64,000 nucleotides of DNA, taken from the NCBI GenBank assembly GCA_001730095.1, contig MDLF01000074.1, positions 434,001 through 498,000 of the forward strand, given 5' to 3'. The notes beneath the pieces were generated by a model. The model was not told the origin of the DNA and did not search any database. It saw nothing but the letters and a program-made list of their open reading frames with translations. Of the stretch, positions 37,718-47,757 are shown piece by piece (positions within the stretch are counted from its first letter, which is position 1; every line of letters begins with the position of its first letter). The translations under genes and the position numbers were made by a program. The stretch comes from Rhodobacteraceae bacterium (ex Bugula neritina AB1). Lineage in GTDB: Bacteria; Pseudomonadota; Alphaproteobacteria; Rhodobacterales; Rhodobacteraceae.

Positions 37718-38156
37718 AATCCTGCGCGGAAACAGCCCCAGCACCCTCTTCCATCTCTGCCAGCCAGGTGTTGATCCGTTCCCGGTTTGCGCCCAGGTCC
37801 GATCGGCCAAAGCGCAGCCGGGCATAGACTTTCAGCAGATCGCCATCCTGTGCCGCAGTGGTGTAGTCGGGAAAGCCCAGCACCTGAGTGCGGGTGATAT
37901 ATGTGGCCATGCCATCCGCCGGGCCGCCTGCCAGCACGCTGGTGCGCGAGGCGCTGCTGGCGATCTGATGGAACCGCTCCAGCCCGTCCGGCCCGCTGCG
38001 CACCACCCGGAACACGCCGCCGCGAAATTCCTTGTCCTCGGTAAACTCGGGCTGGGTGTTCCAGTCCAGCGGATCACTTGGTGCCAGGCGGATGAACCCC
38101 AGCCCGGCAACAATTGCAGCCAGCAGAACCCAGCCAAACAGCATAAGCCGCTTCAT
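37716..38156 (-). CDS. DUF1499 protein, membrane anchored
   Basis: A 146-residue protein with one N-terminal TM or signal anchor (about 5-23) and a DUF1499 domain carrying the motif VLGFPDYTTA. The function of DUF1499 is unknown. It is convergent with the small Cys-rich gene and starts 73 bases from speB's stop. Confidence 0.82.
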   Translation of the reverse strand: MKRLMLFGWVLLAAIVAGLGFIRLAPSDPLDWNTQPEFTEDKEFRGGVFRVVRSGPDGLERFHQIASSASRTSVLAGGPADGMATYITRTQVLGFPDYTTAAQDGDLLKVYARLRFGRSDLGANRERINTWLAEMEEGAGAVSAQD

Positions 38157-38228
38157 TGCGGTTTCAAGGTCAACCCTTGCCTCCTCCCTCTGCGGCCCTC
38201 CCCCGGCCTGACATACAGGCCGGACCGC

Positions 38229-39176
38229 TTATTTTGTCACCACTCCCGGCAGCACGCACAGAAGCTCATACAGCAGGTTCGCACCCACCAAGGCCGTGTT
38301 GCCAGAGGGATCATAAGGCGGCGACACCTCCACCAGGTCGCAGCCCACGATGTTCACCCCCTTCAGCGACCGGATCAGCTCCAGCGCCTGCGGCGTGGTC
38401 AACCCGCCGATTTCCGGCGTGCCGGTGCCCGGCGCATAAGCCGGGTCCAGACTATCGATATCATAAGACACATAGACCGGCCTATTGCCGATATCGCGGC
38501 GAATTTCCGCACCCATCTGGTGCAGCGACCGGTTCCACAGCTCCTGCGCCGGGAAATGCTGAAAGCCCCAGCTTTGCGCCTCGGTGAAATCAGTGGCGGC
38601 ATAGCCGGTGCCGCGGATGCCGATCTGATAAGTCTTGTCGGGAACGATCAGACCTTCTTCAAAAGCGCGGCGGAACACGGTGCCATGGGTTTCGCGCTCG
38701 CCGAACATATCATCGTTCACATCCGCATGGGCATCCACATGCACCAGGGCAACAGGCCCGTATTTCTTGGCGATGGCCCGCAGGATCGGCAGGGTGATCG
38801 AATGATCGCCGCCCATTGCCACCGGAATCACCTCGCCCGTCAGGATTGCCTCATAGCTTTCCTGAATGATCCTGAGCGAATCCGGCAGCGAGAAAGTATT
38901 GATCGCCAGATCGCCAATATCGGCGATGTTCAGACTGTCAAAAGGCGCCGCCCCCGTCGCCATATTATATGGGCGCAGCATCGCGCTTTCAGCACGGATC
39001 TGTTTGGGGCCAAATCTTGTGCCCGACCGCCAGGAGGTGCCGATGTCCATCGGCACGCCCAGAACCGCAACATCAAGCCCCTCCAGAGAGGTTGCTTGCG
39101 GCAGTCGCATAAACGTGTTGGGCCCGGAAAATCGGGCCAGATCGTTGCCGCTGATCGGCTGATTGAAGTCAGTCAT
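38229..39176 (-). CDS. speB: Agmatinase / ureohydrolase
   Basis: A 315-residue Mn-dependent ureohydrolase. The metal ligands are in MGGDHS, VHVDAHADVND and SYDIDSLDPA. It would split agmatine, or a related guanidino compound such as guanidinobutyrate, into urea and an amine. A decayed paralogue lies directly upstream. Confidence 0.9.
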   Translation of the reverse strand: MTDFNQPISGNDLARFSGPNTFMRLPQATSLEGLDVAVLGVPMDIGTSWRSGTRFGPKQIRAESAMLRPYNMATGAAPFDSLNIADIGDLAINTFSLPDSLRIIQESYEAILTGEVIPVAMGGDHSITLPILRAIAKKYGPVALVHVDAHADVNDDMFGERETHGTVFRRAFEEGLIVPDKTYQIGIRGTGYAATDFTEAQSWGFQHFPAQELWNRSLHQMGAEIRRDIGNRPVYVSYDIDSLDPAYAPGTGTPEIGGLTTPQALELIRSLKGVNIVGCDLVEVSPPYDPSGNTALVGANLLYELLCVLPGVVTK

Positions 39177-39718
39177 TTTCTCTCATGTTCCAGCCAAGAA
39201 GGCAGATGGTTTTCGTCGCCACATGTACCCCGGCAATAGCAGTTGCGCCGGTTGTGTCAAAGGGGGGAAAGACCGCGACCGCACCGCCGCCCCTGATACT
39301 GATGCCGACAATCCGCGCTAGAGACGCCGACCTGCGCTGGAATGCCCCGGGATGCGCCTGCTCCAGTCCGGCATGCCGATGCCCGGCGCATAAGTCGGAT
39401 GTCAAAGATCGGTCCGCCACAACCGGTCATCACCGGCGTGCTCAAACGGTTGTGCCGCCAGCCGCAAGGCGCGGCAAGGCTCTGCAGCGCAGATGACCTG
39501 CGGATCACCCGCAGTCCCAGACAGGTACCGGGGCGGTTTGTCAGTGCCTGATCACCGGCCATACCGGTGACAGCAATATCAACACCGGTCAGATCCTTGG
39601 TGTATTTTCCGCGCAGACAGAAGACCGCCCCGCCAACAGTGTTTTCCGGCCTCATCCCGTTCAGAAGCGCAGAGATCAACACCAGATCAAAGAATTCTTT
39701 TGCGCCCTCCAGTGCCAT
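39169..39718 (-). pseudogene. Decayed agmatinase paralogue with internal deletion
   Basis: Two pieces of an agmatinase remain in different frames. The N-terminal piece (about 39718-39480) reads FCLRGKYTKDLTGVDIAV followed by TNRPGTCLGLRVIRRSSALQSL. The C-terminal piece (about 39300-39172) reads FPPFDTTGATAIAGVHVA and ends CLLGWNMREND. The central metal-binding region (GGDH, DAHxD, DxDxxDP) is missing. The gene is dead. It is not a copy of the neighbouring speB, whose sequence differs. Confidence 0.75.
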
Positions 39719-39829
39719 CGCAGCGCACCTCCCAAGGCTTTTGGTCAAACACCCGCATTGCTGGCGCCTGCCATCTGGCCCCAAACTGCGCTGGCACTGA
39801 CCTGCACTGACCCGCTGCGTGTCCAGCGC

Positions 39830-40996
39830 TTACCCGGCCGTCGGCTGTGCCCGCTCCACCAACCTTGCAAAGAACGACGCTCCAACAGGTGCGATTGCGT
39901 CATTGAAATCATACTTCGGATGATGCAGCCCCGCACTGTCCCCCTGGCCCAGGAACAGATATGAGCCAGGCCGCGCTTCCAGCATATAGGCAAAATCCTC
40001 CGCGCCCATTTCGCGCCCGCCATCAGCCTCGACACCGCCCGCACCGGAAATCTCCCTGGCAACCTCCACCGCAAAGGCAGTCTTTTCCGCGTCATTGAAG
40101 GTTGCCGGATAGCCGACCTCGTACTCCAGCTCCGCCTCGACGCCATAGCTTGCAGCCTGCCCGGCCACGATCTCCTGCATCCGGCGCATCACCATCTTCT
40201 GCACGTCAGGGTTAAAGGTGCGTACGGTGCCATTGATATAGGCGGTGTCCGGGATCACATTGTCCACGGTGCCGGTGTGGATCTGCGTGACCGAGACCAC
40301 CAGATCCTCCAGCGTATGATGATTGCGGCTGACGATCGTCTGAATAGCCTGGGCCATCCCGCAGGCGGCCATCACCGGGTCGCGGGTTTCATGTGGCATC
40401 GCCCCATGCCCCCCCTTGCCCTGAATATGGATGTGAAACGTATCCACCGCCGCCATCAGCGCGCCCGGTGTGGTCAGGAAATGCCCTTCCGGCAGGCCCG
40501 GCGCATTGTGCAGCGCATAAACCTCGCCGATGTCGAAACGCTCCATGATACCTTCCTCGACCATGATGCGCGCACCGCCGATTGCCTCCTCTGCAGGCTG
40601 AAAGATCAGCGCAACCCGGCCGCTGAAATTGCGCGTCTCCGCCAGATATTTCGCGGCCCCCAGCAGCATCGTGGTATGGCCGTCATGGCCGCAGGCATGC
40701 ATGTTGCCCGCATGGCCAGAGACATATTCAACGCCAGTCTCCTCGGGGATCGGCAGCGCGTCCATGTCAGCACGCAGGCCAATCGTCGCCCCCGCGCCCT
40801 GGCCATTGATGATCGCCACCATCCCGGTCTGCGCAATGCCCTCATGCAGTTCATCCACGCCGAATTCGCGCAGCCGCTCCGCCACAAAGGCGGCGGTCTT
40901 GGGCAGGTCCAGCGCCAGTTCCGGGATCTGATGCAGATGCTGCCGCCATGCCTTCATCTCCTCGGCATAATCGGCAATTCGGTTCACAATGGGCAT
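39830..40996 (-). CDS. M20-family amidohydrolase (hippurate hydrolase type)
   Basis: A 388-residue Zn-dependent hydrolase of N-acyl amino acids. Metal-site motifs MHACGHDGHTTMLLG, FQPAEEAIGGA and the distal EMGAEDFAYMLE are intact. The start at 40996 has AGGAGT upstream and fits the family; the open frame to 41323 runs into the divergent mazG. The exact acyl substrate is unknown. Confidence 0.9.
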   Translation of the reverse strand: MPIVNRIADYAEEMKAWRQHLHQIPELALDLPKTAAFVAERLREFGVDELHEGIAQTGMVAIINGQGAGATIGLRADMDALPIPEETGVEYVSGHAGNMHACGHDGHTTMLLGAAKYLAETRNFSGRVALIFQPAEEAIGGARIMVEEGIMERFDIGEVYALHNAPGLPEGHFLTTPGALMAAVDTFHIHIQGKGGHGAMPHETRDPVMAACGMAQAIQTIVSRNHHTLEDLVVSVTQIHTGTVDNVIPDTAYINGTVRTFNPDVQKMVMRRMQEIVAGQAASYGVEAELEYEVGYPATFNDAEKTAFAVEVAREISGAGGVEADGGREMGAEDFAYMLEARPGSYLFLGQGDSAGLHHPKYDFNDAIAPVGASFFARLVERAQPTAG

Positions 40997-41059
40997 CGGG
41001 CTGGACTCCTGCATCAGACTCGGGATGATGCATCTGACACCCAAAGAAGAGCAGCCGCA

Positions 41060-41875
41060 ATGCCCCAAACCGATCTGATCCACGATGAAGCCGCAGGTAT
41101 CGAGCGCCTGCTGGAAATCATGCGCGCCCTGCGCGATCCGCAGACAGGCTGCCCCTGGGACATCGAACAGAATTTTGCAACAATCGCCCCCTATACTATT
41201 GAAGAGGCTTACGAAGTTGCCGACGCGATCGAACGCGAGGCCTGGGATGAACTCAAAGGGGAGCTGGGCGACCTGTTGTTCCAATCCGTCTTTCACGCGC
41301 AAATGGCGCAGGAGGCCGGCCATTTTTCATTTCAGGACGTGGTCGCCACCATGTCCAACAAGATGGTCTCGCGCCACCCGCATGTCTTCGGCGCCGAAAG
41401 CCGCGAAAAATCCGCCCAGCAGCAGACCCGCGACTGGGAGGCGATCAAGGCCGCGGAACGGGCCGACAAAGAACAGAAAGGCACGCTGGACGGGGTCGCC
41501 GTTGGCCTGCCTGCCCTCTTGCGCGCCTACAAGCTACAGCAACGCGCGGCGCGGGTCGGCTTTGACTGGCCATCAGTCAGCAATGTGATTTCCAAAGTCA
41601 CCGAAGAATGCGCCGAACTGGTCGAGGCACGCGACACCCTTTCCCACGACAAGGTCGAAGAGGAATACGGCGACCTGCTGTTCGTCATGGCCAACCTCGG
41701 CCGCCACCTGGGGATCGAACCCGAAGCCGCCCTGCGCGCCGCCAATGCCAAATTCACCCGCCGTTTCGAATCTGTCGAGGTCAAACTCGCCGCCCGCGGC
41801 AAACGTCCCGAGGACAGCGATCTGGCCGAGATGGACGCCCTGTGGGATGAGGTGAAAGCAGACGAGCGCAGCTGA
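41060..41875 (+). CDS. mazG: Nucleoside triphosphate pyrophosphohydrolase
   Basis: A 271-residue protein with two MazG domains. Metal-binding EExxE patterns occur in IEEAYEVADAIER (about 44-56) and VTEECAELVEA (about 181-191), each followed by an ELGDLLFQ or EYGDLLFV helix. It hydrolyses NTPs to NMP and PPi for pool sanitation. The ATG at 41060 is right before the conserved start; upstream frame is antisense to the M20 gene. Confidence 0.93.
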   Translation: MPQTDLIHDEAAGIERLLEIMRALRDPQTGCPWDIEQNFATIAPYTIEEAYEVADAIEREAWDELKGELGDLLFQSVFHAQMAQEAGHFSFQDVVATMSNKMVSRHPHVFGAESREKSAQQQTRDWEAIKAAERADKEQKGTLDGVAVGLPALLRAYKLQQRAARVGFDWPSVSNVISKVTEECAELVEARDTLSHDKVEEEYGDLLFVMANLGRHLGIEPEAALRAANAKFTRRFESVEVKLAARGKRPEDSDLAEMDALWDEVKADERS

Positions 41876-41887
41876 ACGCGCCCGGCA

Positions 41888-41935
41888 TTTTCATCTTTCT
41901 TCAAATACTCAGATCCCGGCGGCAGCGCCGCCGGG
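41888..41935 (+). terminator. Motif plus hairpin downstream of mazG
   Basis: TTTTCATCTTTCTTCAAATA and CTC, then CCCGGCGGC pairing perfectly with GCCGCCGGG around AGC (41915-41935). The order is the same as after the DUF1638 gene. Confidence 0.55.
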
Positions 41936-42019
41936 CAGCCAAAGGCTTCTGCACCTGCTTAAGGCCCGGAGTCAGTCTCAGTTTCAGGCCCTATCTCTGA
42001 CCCAATCTCAGACCCGGTT

Positions 42020-42574
42020 TCAGGCCATCCCGGCCTTTTTCAGATTGGCCATGATGGTCTTGAAGTCCTCGATGATCTTTTCCTTCTTCATCAGATCCTT
42101 CCACAGCTTTTCTGCGGTCTTCTTGTCGTCCACAGCAATATTGACCATCACGCCTTTCAGCTTCTTGGCATCGGTAATGCCCAACAGTTTGGCCGCCTTC
42201 TTGGGGTCTCCTATCCCGGTCTCGGCAACGTATTTCTTGTATTCGTCACTGCCGGTGAAGCCTGCCACATCCTTGTTCAGCATCTTCACAACCTCGTCCT
42301 TGCCAGTGGCGATGATCTTCTTCCAGTCGCTGCTCTTGAAATCGCCTTTGTCAGCCAGCGTCTGCGCCGCCTTATAGGTCTTGGAGGTGATATTGACCGG
42401 CTCTTTGCCCTTCTTCTGGTCCAAATAGCGGCTCCAGAGCGATTCCGGATTGCCCTTGTTCTGCGTGAACATGAATTCATTCAGGCAATAGCGCCGCTTG
42501 CAATATTCCATGTAAGCGGCGGTCATCTTCTTGTCTTTCAGAATGTCGCCGACAATCCCAGGCCCTTTTGGCAT
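42020..42574 (-). CDS. Lys-rich protein with an RGS-like segment
   Basis: A 184-residue soluble protein, about one residue in five Lys (I count about 36), which is unusual for this GC-rich genome. Residues about 20-117 look like the order of elements in eukaryotic RGS (regulator of G-protein signalling) domains: a helix ending in NEFMFTQN, a short VNITSKTYKAAQ, then DEVVKMLNKDV and FTGSDEYKKYV. This is pattern recognition only, with no alignment run. A lysine-rich helical tail follows. It stands alone. Confidence 0.7.
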   Translation of the reverse strand: MPKGPGIVGDILKDKKMTAAYMEYCKRRYCLNEFMFTQNKGNPESLWSRYLDQKKGKEPVNITSKTYKAAQTLADKGDFKSSDWKKIIATGKDEVVKMLNKDVAGFTGSDEYKKYVAETGIGDPKKAAKLLGITDAKKLKGVMVNIAVDDKKTAEKLWKDLMKKEKIIEDFKTIMANLKKAGMA

Positions 42575-42836
42575 GCCTTTTTCCTATGCTGATCAATGTC
42601 TTTGCGGCCAAACACGCCGTACCAACAACGTCTTCAAACAGGCTCAGTAAGAATGGTCTGCGCCTGCGGCTGCTCCCGCTCATGACGTGACGTCAGGAAA
42701 CTATAGAAAGCACACACAGCAGCAGCAAACCCCAGTCGCAGAAAATCTGCGGAAATTTGCAAAGACACTCCCGGCGGCTGTTCTATCCCGGACAAACCCG
42801 GCGTAGTCTCATGGCGCACGGAATGCGGAGACAGCC

Positions 42837-43778
42837 ATGGGCGCCAGGAAAATCATCATCGACACCGATCCGGGCCAGGACGATGCGGTTGCTCTCCTTC
42901 TGGCGCTGGCCAGCCCTCAAGAGCTGGATCTGCTGGGCATTACCTGCGTCGCCGGAAATGTGCCGCTGGACCTCACCGCCAAGAACGCCCGCATCGTCTG
43001 CGAGGCGGCTGGCAAGACGGATGTGCCGGTTTATGCAGGCAAAAAGGCGCCGCTGAACCGCCCGCTTGTCACCGCAGAACATGTGCACGGGCAAACCGGG
43101 CTGGACGGGCCGGAGCTATGGGAACCGCAGATGCCGCTGGCCGCTGGCAACGGTGTCGATTTCATCATCGACACCCTGCGCCACGAGACACCCGGCACGG
43201 TGACTCTCTGCACGCTTGGCCCGCTCACAAATATTGCCGCCGCTTTTAATACCGCGCCCGACATCATCGACCGGGTGCAGGAGATCGTGATGATGGGTGG
43301 CGCCTATTTCGAAGTGGGCAACATCACCCCGGCGGCTGAATTCAACATCTACGTTGACCCAGAAGCCGCTGAGATCATTTTCAGATCCGGCGCCCCGATC
43401 ACTGTTATGCCGCTGGATGTGACGCATAAGGTGCTGGCCACCAAACCGCGCGTCGCGGCGATTCGGGCGCTGGGCAGCAAGGCGGGCCATTTCACCGCAG
43501 AGATGCTCGACTTCTTCGAACGCTTCGATGTCGAGAAATACGGGTCCGAAGGCGGGCCGCTGCATGACCCCTGTGTGATTGCCTGGCTGCTGAAACCCGA
43601 ACTGTTTTCCGGCCGCCATGTGAATGTGGAAATTGAAACACAGTCCGACCTCACCCTTGGCATGACCGTTGCCGACTGGTGGGGCGTCACAGACCGCCAA
43701 CCCAATGCGCTGTTCATCGGCGATGCGGATGCGGAGGGTTTTTTCAAACTTTTGACCGAAAGGCTTGCCCGCCTATGA
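42837..43778 (+). CDS. Nucleoside hydrolase
   Basis: A 313-residue inosine-uridine-preferring-type hydrolase that splits ribonucleosides into base and ribose. The Ca-binding signature IDTDPGQDDAVALLLAL starts at about residue 8, and the distal ligand Asp is in GPLHDPCVIAWLL. GGAGA precedes the start. Its stop overlaps the GNAT gene by 4 bases. Confidence 0.93.
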   Translation: MGARKIIIDTDPGQDDAVALLLALASPQELDLLGITCVAGNVPLDLTAKNARIVCEAAGKTDVPVYAGKKAPLNRPLVTAEHVHGQTGLDGPELWEPQMPLAAGNGVDFIIDTLRHETPGTVTLCTLGPLTNIAAAFNTAPDIIDRVQEIVMMGGAYFEVGNITPAAEFNIYVDPEAAEIIFRSGAPITVMPLDVTHKVLATKPRVAAIRALGSKAGHFTAEMLDFFERFDVEKYGSEGGPLHDPCVIAWLLKPELFSGRHVNVEIETQSDLTLGMTVADWWGVTDRQPNALFIGDADAEGFFKLLTERLARL

Positions 43779-44224
43779 GCGCCGCCCTGCATCTCGCCAA
43801 GCCCGAGCATCTGGACACGGTGCTGGCATTGGTTGCTGCATTTCACACCGAAGAAGATCTGGAAAGCAGCGACGCGCATCGCCGCGCAGGCATCGAGCCC
43901 TTGCTGAACGGCCACCCCTACGGCGCGGTCTACCTGATCGGCCCAACCCGCGCGCCGATCGGCTATATCGTCATCACTTTTGGCTGGTCGGTGGAATTCG
44001 GCGGCATGGATGGTTTTGTGGATGAGCTTTACATCCGCCCCGCCGTGCGCGGCCGCGGCATCGCCACCGAAGTGCTGACAGAACTGCCAAAATCATTGGC
44101 CAGCGCAGGCATGCGTGCCCTGCATCTGGAAGTAGACCGCGAGAACGAAACCGCTCAGCGCCTGTATCTGCGCACCCGTTTTCAGCCGCGCAAGAATTAC
44201 ATCCTGATGACCAAACAACTCTGA
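43775..44224 (+). CDS. GNAT N-acetyltransferase
   Basis: A 149-residue acetyltransferase. The acetyl-CoA motif A is visible as VDELYIRPAVRGRGIATEVL (about 87-106), and motif B as LHLEVDRENETAQRLYLR. The ATG overlaps the nucleoside hydrolase stop (ATGA), so the two are coupled. The substrate is unknown. Confidence 0.88.
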   Translation: MSAALHLAKPEHLDTVLALVAAFHTEEDLESSDAHRRAGIEPLLNGHPYGAVYLIGPTRAPIGYIVITFGWSVEFGGMDGFVDELYIRPAVRGRGIATEVLTELPKSLASAGMRALHLEVDRENETAQRLYLRTRFQPRKNYILMTKQL

Positions 44225-44844
44225 CACGCTGCTGCAAAACCGTTCCTTTGAATGGCATCCGCCCAAAGACCGCCAGATCTCCGGGCGGATGCCAGCTGCG
44301 GCTCCCGGCTCCCCGCAGCTGGCCAGCCCCCGCCTTGGCCAAACCCACCACAGGCGGCAGCAGTTGGGACGTGTCGGGCTGCTGCCGCCGGTTCCCCCCG
44401 GTGCGCGTATCTATGCGGAACCATCCCCCGCGACTGCGCCATAGTCCCGCCTGCGGCCTGAAATACAGCCGTCTTCGAGCTGAAAATGAAGTCATCAAAT
44501 AGCTTTGCGATGGGCACCTGCATATGCAGGCTCCGTCAAAATCGGCCTGGACAAAATCGGCCTGGGCAAAACCGGCCTGACCTAAATCGGCCCGACCAAG
44601 ATCGGCCAGGGCGCACGCACCAGCCTGACGCCAAAACAGCCCAGCCGGTACAGCAGACAGAGCCGCCAACGCGCTCAATCACAACTGACGACTGGCCAAA
44701 AAGACAAAACCGCCAATACACTTATTCCCGCGGCGGCGGCATCCATTGCTCCGCCCTTTGCTGAAATTCCCGATCTGGCGCCCTCCCCCCGGTGCGGGCG
44801 CCAGATCGCCGGATGCAGTCCCCCCGTCATGCTGCACCCTGTTA
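44225..44844. other. Long gap with no clear gene; holds a minisatellite
   Basis: About 620 bases between GNAT and the small lipoprotein gene. No open frame has convincing codon use, start site and family similarity. It contains the 15-base repeat at 44537-44611 and GC-rich flanks. A collapsed gene on the minus strand is possible. Confidence 0.5.
44537..44611. repeat. 15-bp tandem repeat, five units
   Basis: Five imperfect 15-base units starting at 44537, 44552, 44567, 44582 and 44597, consensus CAAAATCGGCCTGGN. One minus-strand frame reads them as the pentapeptide pattern A-D-L/F-x-x (ADLGRADLGQAGFAQADF), the signature of pentapeptide-repeat proteins. Confidence 0.85.
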
Positions 44845-44997
44845 TCAGCGTGTTTGACCGCCCAGTTGCATCCTGTGAACCGGATCATTCGGCGACGCAG
44901 TCTGACCGCTGAAGGGATAACTCCCCGGTCCGCTGCAGCCCAAAAGGCCGGCAAGAACTGTACAGATTGCGATTGTGCGCATTGCCCGCATCGTCAT
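44845..44997 (-). CDS. Very small lipoprotein
   Basis: A 50-residue peptide: MTMRAMRTIAICTVLAGLLG then the lipobox Cys and a short polar tail. The start at 44997 has AAGGGGAG upstream; the frame to 45087 adds an unlikely leader. Size and lipobox resemble the tiny entericidin-like or hypothetical lipoproteins of alphaproteobacteria. No specific family is recognised. Confidence 0.6.
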   Translation of the reverse strand: MTMRAMRTIAICTVLAGLLGCSGPGSYPFSGQTASPNDPVHRMQLGGQTR

Positions 44998-45111
44998 AGC
45001 CTGCTCCCCTTCTCTGCGGCGTCCACTGAGCCGCGCAAGAAACAGGTAACATAACGCCCGCGTGACCGTCTGTGATCCGGGCCACACATGCAGCTTGTGG
45101 AAGATAACCGT

Positions 45112-45573
45112 TCAGAGGAACGCGTACTCCCGGAAAGTTGCCGCCTCTCCCAGCTTTTCCCCCGCCGCTCCCAGCAGCGGCCAGATCACCGCGCCCCGGA
45201 TCTCAAACCGCGTGCCGGTCGCGCTGATACGAACCCCTGCGTAATTGCTGATGAACCCTTTGGCGCGCATCTCGGCAAACATCGCGTCGCGCTGGCTGCG
45301 GTGGGCCGGTTCCGCCGTCAACCGCGACGGCATTGACGTCAACTGCTCCCAGCCCATCTCCCACAGCGCCTGCGCCGCCAGATTGCCGTATGTCAGCACC
45401 GGGTCGGCATCGATACTGTGAGACAATACAGGGAATGGGGCGTGATACAGCGCTTCGGCCGTCGCGGGATCGACCAGAGGCCGCTCCAGCAGCCGGGCAA
45501 AACTGGTCATCATCAGCCCTGCATGGTCGGCACGAAAATCATTCCGGCAATTAGGTTCGGCAGAGGCAATCAT
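45112..45573 (-). CDS. MEKHLA (PAS-like) domain protein
   Basis: A 153-residue soluble protein made of one MEKHLA domain, a PAS-related sensor fold. Typical segments are PVLSHSIDADPVLTYGNLAAQALWEM (about 50-75) and TRFEIRGAVIWPLL near the end. No output domain is attached. Its ATG overlaps the DUF2306 stop by 4 bases, coupling it to a membrane protein. Confidence 0.85.
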   Translation of the reverse strand: MIASAEPNCRNDFRADHAGLMMTSFARLLERPLVDPATAEALYHAPFPVLSHSIDADPVLTYGNLAAQALWEMGWEQLTSMPSRLTAEPAHRSQRDAMFAEMRAKGFISNYAGVRISATGTRFEIRGAVIWPLLGAAGEKLGEAATFREYAFL

Positions 45574-46232
45574 GACTTTCCCTTACGGCCCCTACCAAGG
45601 ATGTTCCAGCCGATTTTCCCCTTGGACCTAAATACTTCATACGTGGTAGCAACTGCCAGATTGACTATGACCCCCAGTGCCGAAGCCACAGAAAAGCTCT
45701 GTTCAAACGGCACCCCGAACACTGTATCGGCGGCGTGAATGAAATAGCGGGCAGTCGAGACGCTCATCCCAATGGCGAAGGCCAGACGCATCAGCCGTTG
45801 ATGGGTTTGCATGTCCCTCTGCCGGATCTTCAATACGGCCAGGATCATCATTCCGCTCATGCCAAGACAAAGCACATAGGTCACGACCTGTGTCAGAAAT
45901 CCGCCAAGCGCTGGAAAGACCAGCACCATATGCATGACCCCAACGCTGGAGAACAGGCCTGCGACGACAAACACATAGCCCAATACGCGGTGCAAACGCC
46001 GATACCGCCGCAACCTTGCGTAAAACTGCAAGGGACCGATCAGAAAAAAGACCAACCCCGGCAACAGATGCACCGCGCTGCTGATAGGATGATCGGCATA
46101 GCGCTGATCCACGTAATTCAACGTCTCATGGGGTAGAGACAGAAACCACAGCCGGTAGATGCTATCCCGCAGAACCGGCCAGCACAAAATGTAGAGAAAC
46201 ACCGTTGGCACACTTGCCTGCAAGAAAGTCAT
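45570..46232 (-). CDS. DUF2306 membrane protein
   Basis: A 220-residue protein with about six hydrophobic helices, consistent with DUF2306. Conserved His residues appear in VHLLPGLVFFLIGP, RRLHRVLGYVFV and MQTHQRLMRLAF, which could bind haem or metal. It is co-transcribed with the MEKHLA gene downstream. Confidence 0.8.
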   Translation of the reverse strand: MTFLQASVPTVFLYILCWPVLRDSIYRLWFLSLPHETLNYVDQRYADHPISSAVHLLPGLVFFLIGPLQFYARLRRYRRLHRVLGYVFVVAGLFSSVGVMHMVLVFPALGGFLTQVVTYVLCLGMSGMMILAVLKIRQRDMQTHQRLMRLAFAIGMSVSTARYFIHAADTVFGVPFEQSFSVASALGVIVNLAVATTYEVFRSKGKIGWNILGRGRKGKS

Positions 46233-46258
46233 GGCGCTCCCTTCGATACCTGGCAGAC

Positions 46259-46290
46259 AAAAAAGGGTGGGTCAAACACCCACCCTCTCC
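46259..46290 (-). terminator. Terminator of eno
   Basis: On the minus strand, GGGTGGGT pairs with ACCCACCC around a 5-base loop, followed by TTTTTTGT. It is placed about 25 bases after the eno stop. Confidence 0.88.
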
Positions 46291-46309
46291 TTAGCCTATC
46301 TTCCGCGCC

Positions 46310-47698
<1,389 letters not shown>

Positions 47699-47757
47699 TT
47701 AGGGCTAACAAGGCGCTGTTTGCGCCAACAGGCAGAGCTTTTCCGCGAACCGGGGCG

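Noticed and set aside
37515..39239. A 574-codon + strand frame across DUF1499 and speB
   Set aside because: Antisense to two recognisable genes, rich in Arg, His and Gln as expected of a shadow.
40277..41059. Upstream extension of the mazG frame
   Set aside because: It is antisense to the M20 hydrolase gene; conserved MazG sequence begins at the ATG at 41060.
44486..44764. A 92-codon + strand frame reading the minisatellite as NRPGQ-type repeats
   Set aside because: No ribosome-binding site or family; the repeat alone keeps the frame open.
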